DNA of 64,000 nt from Beaufortia kweichowensis (lineage: Eukaryota; Chordata; Actinopteri; Cypriniformes; Gastromyzontidae): positions 8,298,716 to 8,362,715 of the forward strand of contig CM032808.1 in NCBI GenBank assembly GCA_019155185.1. Direction: 5' to 3'. Within the stretch, counting starts at the first letter, position 1. Each line of letters opens with the position of its first letter. Positions 24,701-37,100 of the stretch are shown here, in pieces. The position numbers and the translations under genes were made by a program. The notes under the pieces are model-generated. The model saw nothing but the letters and a program-made list of their open reading frames with translations, did no database searches and was not told the DNA's origin.

Positions 24701-25517
24701 ACTCCCTCCCAACATCTGTAAAAACATCCAAATTCAGATGCACGTCACGATTCAGAAGCATGTCGAGGAGAAATCTCTCTTCTAGGAGACAGAAAAGCTC
24801 ATTCATCATTGCGAATGGGCCCGGACAATGGCGAATTTGTGAGCGGCACCCCCCGAGCGTGCATTGAAAAGCTGAAGGGAGGGAGGACGTGTTCTCTAAA
24901 GGTCCCAAATCGTTTTGAGAAGCTTTAGTTAAATATAGCACCTGATTTGGTTCAGAAATCTCCTCTCGCTCAACACACAGGCTCAATTGAACAAGCAAGA
25001 GAATAATGAGGTCCGTTTCAGGAAGCTCCGCGTTTTGCGGATCTCGAAGTGTCTGCGGCGAAACATGCCGGTGGGTAACCTCACGAGACGACTGAAATTA
25101 ACTGACCACTTCACGGCATATATACACCAGCCAAGCCCTGATGTGCTCCTCCAGTCGAGCTTTGACCTACTGAGTCATTCTGAGAAGATGTTGTGACAGT
25201 AGTGCAGTTTCTATATGTGTGATGTGTATCATAACCTCATCGGAGGTTAACAAGTACTGCATCTGTAAGCTTGACTAGAGTGTGTAGATGTGTATTTATC
25301 TATCTGTGAGGTGTTGGTAAACCAGTATAAGACATCATGCACAGACAGAAGGGCCAAGCGCTGGGGAGGGCTGAGTATTCTGTAAAAAAAAGCTGTCGGC
25401 TGAAACCCTCGTATGAAAGCCGTTCCGGAGAAGACGCCCGCCAATGCAGCTGCTGCTGGTGAGTTTGGTGCGTGAGAAGGGGTGAGAAACAGGGTTTCAC
25501 AAAAACGTTCCTGCACA
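21775..25517 (-). other. thrab: Probable long thra 3' UTR
   Basis: Downstream of the thra TGA, the first AATAAA I find on the - strand is at 21775-21780 (plus strand 'tttatt'). ATTAAA variants lie closer, for example near 23884-23889. The interval is higher in GC than the surrounding introns, has CA/TG runs around 24.25-24.7 kb, and holds no supported gene. A UTR of several kilobases is inference from composition and hexamers. Confidence 0.4.
21900..22350. repeat. Duplicate block D, likely within the thra 3' UTR
   Basis: Partner of block C. It is less AT-rich and looks better preserved than block C, consistent with being the original copy in the transcribed 3' region of thra. That direction is inference. 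Confidence 0.6.
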
Positions 25518-25768
25518 TCACACCTCCTGATCCTCGAAGACCTCCAGGAAAAGTGGGGGGAAGAGTTCAGTGGGGCATTCCACCTTCATGTGCAGGAAGC
25601 GACTGGCGTGACAGGCTCCGATCATGCGCAGGTCCGTCACTTTCATCAGCAGCTTGGGCCAGAAATGGGGAATGTTGTGCTTGCGATAGTTGATGTAGTG
25701 TTCGAACGCCAGGAGGTACATCTCCTGGCACTTCTCGATCTTCTCCACGCATGTCAGGCCTGTGCGAT
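25518..25768 (-). CDS. thrab: thrab terminal coding exon (helices 9-12, AF-2)
   Basis: 251 nt including TGA (25518-25520), acceptor 'tcttcattccag'. Encodes DRTGLTCVEKIEKCQEMYLL, FEHYINYRKHNIPHFWPKLL and HMKVECPTELFPPLFLEVF-EDQEV. It ends at the canonical TR-alpha1 C-terminus. No sign of an alpha2-type alternative exon was seen. Confidence 0.97.
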
Positions 25769-28700
25769 CTGGAATGAAGATAATACTCAATACCTTATTA
25801 TCAAGTTAAAACTGCATACAAACAAGGTGATACAGAGGCAAAAATAAAATATCCTTAATATCATTTTTGCCATACTCTGATGTACATATCCCACAATGCA
25901 TTGCAGCAAGCTCATTGAAAACTAGTGAATATATGGATGTACATTTATTTTTTCTATAAAATAACTAATATTCATTTACAGTTATTTTGCAATTGTAATA
26001 AAACTTAATGGCTTTATGACAGGCCAGCAGTTCTTCAGGCATCTTCTCACCTGAGCTCATGAGCAGTACGGCCTGTAGCAGAGCCACTTCGCTGTCATCC
26101 AGGTTAAACTGCGCCAGACTCTTGCCCAAGTCGAAGATGGCATCAGACACCACGCCCAGCCCTCCATTCTTCAGCTGCTCTCGTTTGACGGCCATCTCTC
26201 CGCTGAGCGTTAGGGTCTCGCTCTCGGGGTCATACCGGACCGCGGCACGTAAGGACATGATCTCCATACAGCAGCCCTTCAGCAAAATGATCTGATCCTC
26301 ACAAGGCAGCTACACAAGTTACAAATCACATAATTAATACAGCTGCCAATCAAACTTGTTTTATTAAGTAAAATAATTTTGATAGCTAATGAAAGATGTA
26401 TGTGTAACTATTGTACTGCAAAACAATTCAGCACAATTTATACAAATTTAATATTATGCCAAATAATATAAATGCAAATCTGAATTATTTCCATGCGTAT
26501 AATCATACATGCGTAAAAATACAGTTCTCTGCTGCTTCTGCATAAACATTTCAGTTAATTATGGTGTTACACTTGTGTGCGATGTGTCACTTTTTCAGCT
26601 TTAGTAATTAAAAATTATTATACAAAGAATGCAAATGACTTTACTTTTCATAAACATTTTGTATGCTTTGATTTGTAAATGAATGAATAAATCATAAACA
26701 TGAACTTTCTCCATCAATAAATGAAAAACATGCACTTGCACTGTGTCCAATCAAAAACACTTAATAAAACACATATGTTAACCTATTATTTCTGACAGCC
26801 CAAATGAGATATTGTAATTATTTCATCCAACGGCCCATGATCTGCCCTGAGGGCTACAGTAAGCCTTTGAAAAACAATTTTCTTTTGTCAATAAAGCCTG
26901 ATGCTTTTGAACGGATTTCAAATATTGTTATATACCAGTCAAGCCTAAAACTCAAACAGTAAGAAGAATAGGGGGGGAACAATCTAGCAGCCGACTGAAA
27001 TAATGTTTACACTGATATATAAAACGTTTCACATAATTTACAAAAGCAACGCGCTTCAGTCAGGTAACAGATGAGCTGAAGCCATCCCTCACACCGCAAA
27101 ATTATTATTGTACTGTATGAAAATGTGTTTTATAAAAAACATACATCAACATACAAAATACATCAGGCATAGCGCTCAATGTAGAAAATAAACAGTCCCA
27201 GTAGTTCCAGTGGATGACAGTGTAAATTTATGGTTTAAACAAAAACACATTTGCTGCCATGAGGGTGTTGTGTAGTCTACTGTTCAAGAATGTTCACACA
27301 TGCGGTTTAGGAAGAGTTTGAGAATTTTAAATATGGAGAGAATGTCACACAGCTTTGACTGATTCAATATGGCAGTATCGTATGCCATTTTACACACACA
27401 ACTGTCACAACTGTACAGTCTTACTAACGCAAACCCACCCGCGCAAACACACACACATTGACACATTCCCAAACTATTATGCATGATTTATCAGCTGAAG
27501 GAAGGAATTAGGAATGAATAACACATAACTACTGTTCAGTGGGAAAGCTTTCCACGATCTATAATGATATATTGTTTCACATTGACTGATGGACAAATTA
27601 CTGAACATAAATAATCCCAGTCACTTTAAAATCATACGTGTTTTACAAAATAAAATGTAACCTAACTTGCACACAATACTCACCTCCGAAAACATGGGCA
27701 GTTTTTTGGCAAAGTCGACGACTCGTGTGATGGCCGGTGTGATGATCTTGGTAAACTCGCTGAAGGCTTCCAGATCCACTTTGTCCCCGTCTGATGTGGG
27801 GGCCACTGGAGATTGTCCAATGTCTTCCGGCTGTAGACAGACACACAGATTCACTGCGGGTTAAAATTGCTTTTTACCAGCGAAACCCTGGCAAATGGTG
27901 TTTGGAACCAGAACTAGTGAACAATTGGGATAAGGTATGCCCCTTTAAAATATATGCTGAAACATTACACCTGTTAGAAATCTTTTTTATTGCGGTAGAG
28001 TATATTCATATTTTAATAATAGTAAGTAAAACAACAAAACTCCCACTAGCATTAGACCCAAAAAATTTAAAATGTTAAGTTCCCATCGCTGTAGGTTATT
28101 TAGTGCAAAACGACATAATTTCATATTAAATTATTTGTAGTTGTGATTCGACCTGTCTAGAAGTTAGCAGGCTGTTACGAGTGCTTGTGACTTGCCAATA
28201 TTTACAAGTTGTATTGCATCACACAAAAGCCAAAACCGCAAATGTCCAGGCGAGTATTTTAAAGTTGGCACATTTTTCAAGCACAGCTGTATTCTGCTTT
28301 GTTTTGAAAGTTACGTCTCTGACATATTTGGTGATTATTACATCTGGATGAATGGAAACTCTGACCACAGCATAGAAACAACATGTCCGGCAGTTTTCTT
28401 TAGGGTTTTTGGCTAAACATAGTGCTAAACCATGTGCTTACATGCTGAATAAAGCACAACATGGCCAGACTTCATGCCAACAGTCAAATGTCTGGCTTGC
28501 ACGATGACATCTGAATTACAGAGCAGGACTTAAGCTCTGAACGGTTTTATTGGTGACATAAATTACCAGGTATTAAAAGTTTGTGGGGGAAAAACGTTCA
28601 GGGCTTCATCCCTGGAGGCCCACAACTAACGTCGCCGTGACCATGATTGTCTTTAACTCCAGGGTGGATTAAAAAAAGCAATAAAGGACAAATATAAAAT

Positions 28701-31700
28701 GAAGGTTTAGATACAGAACAAAAGGCAAATCCGGCAGCAGTAACACAGATAGACGTGTGGTTCTGGCTCCTGCGTTATGTAATCTGATAGCCTTGAAATA
28801 CCTCTGCGCATGCTATCCTCAGGGTGGATTAGAGGTCAGCGATCTGAAAACTCTGGACAAACAGCCAAGTTGGCCTCTGAATTTAGAGCGACGTTCAACT
28901 ATGTACGTAGTAAGAGACGGTTTACATGACTGAATTAACATAGACGTAATTGCCAGATCTGCAATTACTGTGACTTGGAACGAATGCATAACAGCTGGCT
29001 ATCACATATATTATTTAAATACACAGCTGTGACTTAAAGGTGGCTTGTCTGTAGTCTGTTTCTACAGCCCACACCTCATTCACACCTTCTGAACATATGG
29101 AAATAACAAATGCATAAATTCTAAGGAACTGAAGGGAGACAAGTTCAAGGGTTTACACTCTATACTGTATTTCTTTCACATTTTAGAAAAGTAAACTCAT
29201 AAAAAAGTAGCACAAATGTAAGTATGGGAATTATGTAGTGGGCAAAACAAAACAAATAAAATATAAATCCAATTTAATTGTTTCATCAACAAGCTTCTCA
29301 CCCAGAGATACTTTTGAAACAGTAACAAAGTTCAGAGTTTTTATCTATTCTGGGCTCTTATTGTTTTTTCTTTATAATTTGTTTTTCATTATTATTTTTG
29401 TTATTTTATCATAAATATTTTTTGTATTAAAAACATGTTTATTATAATATATTTTTAACTAATTTCAAACTGGATATCGGACTTTTTTTTAGACTTTACA
29501 ATCTGCCGTCATTTTGATGTGTATAGACATCTGGTGCTTACAGTTCCCGTGTTCAAGGCTGGGATCATTTAACTTAAGAGTATCAAAACCAACCCTAAGA
29601 TATTTTGTTATGTTTATATCCCATTTCATATTTGTTTTTGCTTATTTTAAAAAAGTCAATTCTTTTCTGTTGAGTTCAAATCTTTTTGAGCCACTTCTGA
29701 GAAAACATTCTTGCTGTACGTGTCATACATCTCTTAAACAATCACACTGATATCTTTGTTTCTAAACAAACAAACAACCAACCAAAAACACTGAAATCAA
29801 GAAAAAACTGCACAGATAAAAGTGCAGTGCGGGCTTTTAGCCAACATACTGTTTTATTTGTGACCATGATACATTCGTCAGAGAGCCTGTGACAGAACGC
29901 AGGGCTTAACTTTCGCTGTACCCCAGAGTAACCGGTTGTTAAGATAATCACTCTTATTAATATTACAGTTTATTAGCCCTAAAGCTAATAGAAAGCTCTG
30001 CTAGCAAATGTACAGATCCAAATCTGCAGCGCAGACCGCACAGAGAGGTAATAACAGAAAGGTAAATAAAACAGAAATTAATCTGTTCTGCATTTCAGAA
30101 AGGGTTTGTGTTTACATTGCGCTGTCCCGGGCTGACGGGACTGTTTTAAATATGCCATGCTGGTATATTTGTGCAAATTTTTACAAGGATGAACCAAAGC
30201 AGTTCCTCTCTCGCTTACTCCAGGAGGTAGGGGCTGCGCAGGCCTTGGACACATCCCAACTTGGCATGGCACCTTCTCGCCGCAGAGGTCTAAAGACGGC
30301 CCCTGTTGGACAGGAAGCATGTTCCCATGGAGAGAGTGAAACGGTAGGTTTTCGGGATCGTGTAGGGTCCTGGCCTTGCCGTGTTATTGGAGGAATATCT
30401 GCATAGTAAAGGTTATACAGGCTGGATTCTTTATGGCCCATTTTATAGAAGTTCTCAGTTGGCCAGGGAAGTGGTTTCTCCGTCCCCTGTGGCCGATAGT
30501 CACAACGTTTAATGTGAGTCGAGTGTTTTGATTGGTGCACGTTGTTGCTTTGATAGCGCTTGTAATGGTTGGTGTATTTGGTGGGCTGAGAAGAGTGATG
30601 GCGGTTCTGCGGTGGAGATTCTCCACATTACATCATACTTTCTGCCGGTGAAACACACAGGCAATTTTAGCAAAAGGTTTCACCATACTGATAGCTAAGA
30701 TGTCAACATTTGGTGGTTAAAATAGCCTTTCTTAAAGTTTTTGTAAAGCTTGATTTTCCACTTCCACAACTGTCCGTAACGATTCATTTTCATCACAAAT
30801 GCACACATAAATGAAATAAATAATGAAATAAATAAAACAAATGAAAATAAACATTTCTTTACTAGGGGTGGGAATCTTTAGGTACTACGCGATCCGATCC
30901 GATTCTGGGACTCACGATCCGATTCCAAAACGATTCTTCATATAATTTTTACGCTTTAGTTTTTATGCTTTTTGTTTATAGTTAGAATCTCTTTGACAGT
31001 ATTCCCATCTTGAAGTTTAATTTTAGTGAAGTTTGATTAACTAATTTCGGGAGAAGCACGCACAGATAAGTTAACCGGCCAATTCATCATTAGAAATCAC
31101 AGTGTCTGCCCTATCAGCGCAAGAGAGAACCTCTATAAAATAATCAAGCAGCCTTACCGTTCTCTCTAGCGTTTCGGCATCCCTCCTCCACCCCTAACGC
31201 CTCAACGTTACCTTCCGTGGGGGGGCAGCGCTCTGGGTTCGGGCAAGCGCCGAGCTCGGAGCCCTCCCCGGACAGGGGGGGAGCGCTCCGGGAAGAACTG
31301 CCGAGCTCGGGGCCCTCCCCCGGACAGCACGCCAAATAAGCATTCGATTCAGAATCATTAGAGAAAGAATCCCGATGCATCGATGCATCAATTTTTTCTC
31401 CCACCCCTATTCTTTACAAAGCTATCACTTTTCCATTTGTTGGATATCACTGCCTCTGGCTGTGCATTTTAATTCACAAAAACTTTATAAAGTATGTTGC
31501 CCATGTCTTGTCATGCAGTGGGTGGTATATTGTCCTGCTGCCCATCACTGCACAGAGATCATTACTGTCTAAACTCTCTTTCCTTCCTTCATAAACAAAG
31601 ACATTTCCACAAAGGTCCTGTTTGTCAACACTGCATTACTGTAATAAATGTCAGAAACATACTTGAACGCTTGCAGTTCTCACAACCGAAGCTTGCTCAC

Positions 31701-34076
31701 ACGCTGTCTGGGTTGTGAAGACTCAAACTGTCACTCATTACATTGATTAGCAAGCTGTGCAAACAAATGCTAATCCATACCGACAAGACTTGTTCACAGG
31801 GATGCTGTAAGCTTAGATTAACTGCTGTGAGCAGACAGACAGACAGGAAAAGGTGTAAAGTGTGGTAGGTGATGCGTGTGACAGAAAGCGATGGACATAG
31901 GAGAGCATAGATTGTAAAAGACATCAGCTAACTGTAGTTTTATTATAGTAAAAGTGGATTGATAATCATTGTTTTACTACAAATATCATGGGTAAACTAT
32001 GAATACTGTAGTAAGACCATGGTTCCTTTGCAGTTACTATGGTTTTACTACAAATAAAATTTCCCGGCTCATGTGGAGTGTTTCCTCACTAAACAAATGT
32101 AAATATTTTTCAGCTGTGAGCCACACTGGCTTAAAATCAAGTACATCTTCATGCGTGTTTATCTCAATACAATACAGAGAATATTTTTGCTTTTGAAAGC
32201 TGAGCTGAAAGCAGCATATCCGTTTTTTGCTCATTTTACATTTGTCAAAGTTAAATCGAGCATTGCAGATCACATTCGGACAGCTCAGCACATTTGCCAC
32301 TCACATTGTTACGTGTGGAGTTTTATGCGTTTGGGTTGCAAGCTTGAGAGACTTTTGAGACATCTGAAGAAAAATATGCTTTTCTTTTCTGGCAAAAACC
32401 TGACTTGCCATCACACAATCATGCCTGCTATGCTCCTTACCAGGAACTTGCGTTTCTGTTTCCAGTGAGAGCCTTGTGCGTTGGTATGGCGGTGAGCTTC
32501 TGTCACTACACGAATCAACTCCCACTCTGAGCTGCTGGGTTCTGGACGATTCTGCAGGGATTTCACCATCTCCTCTTTTTTTCTCTTTTCACGGTTCTCT
32601 TCAATCAGACGCCTCTTTGCGACCCGTTTGGAGTCGTCCAGGACCACTACACCAAAGAATGAGAGGGTTACTTCTTTAACCAGAATGATGCAGAAACACA
32701 ACAAGTTTAAAAAAAGAATATGAGATGAATGAGAACATGGCACTGGGTGTGGGGATGCAGGTTTTACTTTTGATGTTCAAGCCCTGCCCTTTTTACGCAC
32801 AAGCCTGAATATTTTTTTTTTTTCAAATTATTTTTATAATTTTTAATTATAAAAAGAATTTTTGAATTATTATAATTTTATTATAATCATTTACAAAAAT
32901 TCCTATATATAACTATTCCTATATTAAACTACTATATATTAAATTGCTTCACAAAATGTATTTTATTTTCTTGTGTTTTAAAGTTTTGTCCCAACACAAA
33001 TAATAAAGACATTATTGATGTAGCTTTGCTATTTCAAGTTTAATTTTGATCTGATCTTTTAAATGACATATATTACATAAAATTACATATAAATTTAAAA
33101 AAAATGTAAAGATAAATTTTTCTTTCCTCTACAGTTAAAACAGGTACTATATGTAAACAAACACTTGAATAAATCACTGCTACTGTTAGTTTAATTTAAT
33201 ATAAACATTTGATGCCACACCTACTGTACCTGTCTTGACTTGCCTGGGCACAATAATAAAAAAGATGCAGGAATTGTGTTTGCTTAATCATTTATGAACC
33301 ATTGCTTTGAACTATTTGCATTATTGCTTTGGAAAAAGTTCCTTACTGGAAAAGCTAGCCTGTTTTTGGTTACTACCTAACACCGATCAAGAGACATAAA
33401 GCATTACCTTACGGCAAGGAAAGAGAGAGATGTTTGGTAAAAACAGAACTGTGGTATGGGCTGAACATGTGCTTTACATATGTGTCTGGCACACGGTCAT
33501 ATGCAGGGGAAGCCCAGACAAAGCCTTTCAGTTTGCATAAGATTCATTTACATTCGTTGTCAGCATGCATTTGTGTATGCAAGAGCAGGGTTGCATTTGT
33601 GAGCCCCTAATATATTATATAAGTATGTGTGCATGGGTTCAAAGGACTTTTTAATTTTGTTCAGTTCAATTATGAACGCTGCTGCCAGATTGTGCGTCTG
33701 CGTCGGTTCAATCCTGAATGTGAAGTGTGTCGATCAGGACTGTGAGCTCAGTAACCCCAGGCTATCTTGGGTCACACCCACGCTAAAAACTCAACCTCTG
33801 ACCTCAACACATGTCCAGACATCATGTGTTTATCTGTGTGCACGTGTGTTTTTGCATGTTCAGACAGTGATTTTTCTTGTTATTTGCATGAGTTTGTAAG
33901 GAGTCACTCACGGTCCATTGCCATGCCCACGGCGATGCATTTCTTAAAGCGACAAAGCTGGCACTGATTGCGGGTGATCTTGTCGATTATGCAGCCGCTA
34001 TCGTATTTACAGGAGTAAGAGGGATGGAGGTTCTTTTGGATGGTGCGCCTGAAGAACCCCTGAGAGAGAGAGAGGG

Positions 34077-34166
<90 letters not shown>

Positions 34167-37100
34167 AAAAAAGGCAGATGACATGACAGCTTCCTCTGAC
34201 ATTCTGGTATTATTTTTTCAGAATTTTTGCCCTGTTACAAACATCTTAAAACGAGACCAATACAGTTTTACAAGTAAAACACAGACGGATAATATTTTAA
34301 GACTTGTTTTGAGAAAATGCATTTTGATCCAAGTTTACTTTTCTACCCTGCGGGCAAAAAGCATTATATTGTTATGTTTTTAAAGCATAAATCTAACAAA
34401 TTTTTGTGATCCTTAAAACAACATTCACAAAACAGTATATTTACATTGAAAACAATACTATTTAATATTATCACATTAAACCAGTTAGTCCATTGGTCTA
34501 CCAGCGTGGTCAGTCTTGTTTTCTTTGCTGGTTTCAGAAGGGTTTTAAGCACTTGTCAGCTGGTCAAACTGGGAGATCCTCTAGCCAACAAGGTAGACCA
34601 GCTTAATTATACTGAGAGACCAGCTCAGGTACAAAAAAACATGCATTATTACTATCCGCATCTTACTCCTCTCACAGTGGAAAAGATAAATGATGATGAA
34701 GTGTGTTTTTCTCTTAGCCATACAGTCGAGAACAGTCTGTACCGCTTAAAAGATCAGATCAGCTTCACATCATGACCCTAACATGAGGTGACAGTCTGCT
34801 CTGTGTATATATACACTTGTTTGCGTGAGGAGCAGATACCTGTTAACAGATGTCACTGTATACATGCAATAGCAGAAATGTTGTACCTTGCAACCCTCAC
34901 AGGTGATACAGCGGTAGTGATAGCCAGTAGCTTTGTCTCCACACACCACACATGGCTCATCCTTCTCCAGATAGCTGGGGATGTACCCTACAATACAGAG
35001 AACTCTTAATAATATATTTGCATTGATACTTAACAAGCACTAACATGCACAAACAGCCGCACCTAATTATTTACATACCACGTTATACACGGAATAGGAA
35101 AACGTTGACATATTATTAACATTATATACCTTCACATGGCCCAGGAAAAATAGGAAAACATTGTGTTTATACATTTTATAACCTATTCGAAGAAGAAGAT
35201 CGCTGTAGAATAGTCTTGTATAGTAGAATCAAGGACAAGTAGTTACTTGAAAGATTTCACAGAGGTCTTGCCTTTGAAAGCATCACATGACAGCAATCTG
35301 CCAGTGTTTCTGATACAAAAGAAAGTATCTTGTCTGAGGCAAATCACTTGCCTGAGCTTCTCTGACCATTTGTGAGGCATTTCACAGGTGAAAAACAAAC
35401 AAAGAAAAGTGTTATGGCTTTCACACAGGGATAACTGTCTATCGACCACCACTAAATACTACACTGACAAAATGCAGTCAGGAGAAGATGCTACACAACA
35501 CCATTATCGGTTTAATACATATTCAGTTTGACATAAAACAGATAGCATTTTTATTTTGTCAAGCCAAAGCAAAACCAAAATTATTATAGCCTTTTTATAG
35601 CAGAATTAGGTTTTTTTTTTATTCCTCATTCAGGGTGTCTACCGAGAGTTAAAATTAAGACTTTTTAAGACCTTTTCAATATCACCTTGTACTACCTTGT
35701 TATTGTACTAACAAAATTGCTTGTACAAAATTAAATGTTCCTGAAACATCTAAACCAGCTAAAATCTGAAACCACACAGATGCCAATCAAGAGCAATTTG
35801 ATTTTAGAGAAAGTGCAGACTGTTCTAACTCCTTGTTTAAGCCTCTAATGGATGAGAGGCTATTTTTCTTGGACCTTTTGTGTGTGTTCTTAGCGCCGTT
35901 TCCCATGTTTCTGTTCACAAAAGCATCACGTAGTAATACCACACAGTAAGAAACCGAAGAGGCTGTTCGGGTAGGTCTGGCTTATTTAGCTGCTGTTGGC
36001 TTGAGGTAAGTGAAGAACAAACAGCACACATGCAGACATATCAGCAGAAGACATGGCAGCTGCAGAGCTTAACACTGACTGCCCACTTTTTCAATGGCCT
36101 TGGTTTCTGCGAGTACTTTTTTACAGTAATTTACAGAAAAATGCCAGTGTTCTTATGCTGTGAATTAAACCCAATTGCCAATTGAATTTGAAACAAACAG
36201 ACAATCACGTGAGGACAAAACCTATGCATCATATGAATCATTGCCTATTGCGTAATAAAACATTTAAAGAAACAGTACAGTAGAAAACCACTCATCATAA
36301 TTAATTGATTAAACGTATATACATAATATAGATTAAGATTATCTCAATTGTTTAAGAATATTTTCTCTATGAAGAAAAACTGTCATGCCCTTACAGAAAC
36401 CCTGAGGCTTTTCTGAATAACATAACATAACTGAAACTGCATAAGCATAGCCTACCCTGAGGTCTTGGCTAAAAAAACAAAATATTAAAAATCAAACCAT
36501 TGTGTTAGTCAGTAAATACAATTATAACAAATTGCATGAATTTATAACATTTAAAACACATGACAAGTCACGCTGGTGGCTTGCTTTTATAAAAGCATGT
36601 CCTGACCTGACATTTCTATAAAAAAATCCTTGACCTGAGAACACAGTTCAACATTTGAGTTACTGTAAAAGCTTAAAGCATTACATTTTGCCTGATGTTG
36701 TAATGGTAGGACGGCTAGATTTCATTCACTTGTTTACCCAACATATATAACAAAAACATAATGTTAGAATTTTACTTTGGAGGACTTTAAGAGTTTAAAC
36801 ATACAATATAAATCCACTGCTAAAGAAAAGACACATTTTATTTGAAAACTCAAAACCTCACTGAGATATTGTGTAGCCCTTGTGACAACATTCCCGTGTG
36901 ACAGATATTAAATATATCTAATGTCATCCCATAACAAGTCTGTGCAGATAAGTATCAAAGCTGGAGTTGATGTGAGCATCACGGGGTAACTGAAAACCCG
37001 TTTTCCCCCTCTGGGTTTCCTGTGTGTTTCTCAGAAATGTGCAATGAGAGATTGTGTCGTGAGGGTACGGGGGGTAGGGGCTGAATATCTAAGCAAGAGC

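Larger units (their letters stand above)
27831..32440 (-). other. thrab: thrab intron 5 (4.6 kb)
   Basis: AT-rich intron without supported genes. It contains the hAT MITE at 30863-31409 and a foldback repeat near 31930-32062. Open frames inside show no family resemblance. Confidence 0.8.

Noticed and set aside
24201..24998. 265-codon open frame on the - strand downstream of thrab
   Set aside because: Contains low-complexity Thr/His runs from CA repeats, no family resemblance and no splice support. It lies in the probable thrab 3' UTR.
30863..31409. Autonomous transposase in the hAT element
   Set aside because: The element is only 547 bp and has no coding frame related to a transposase.
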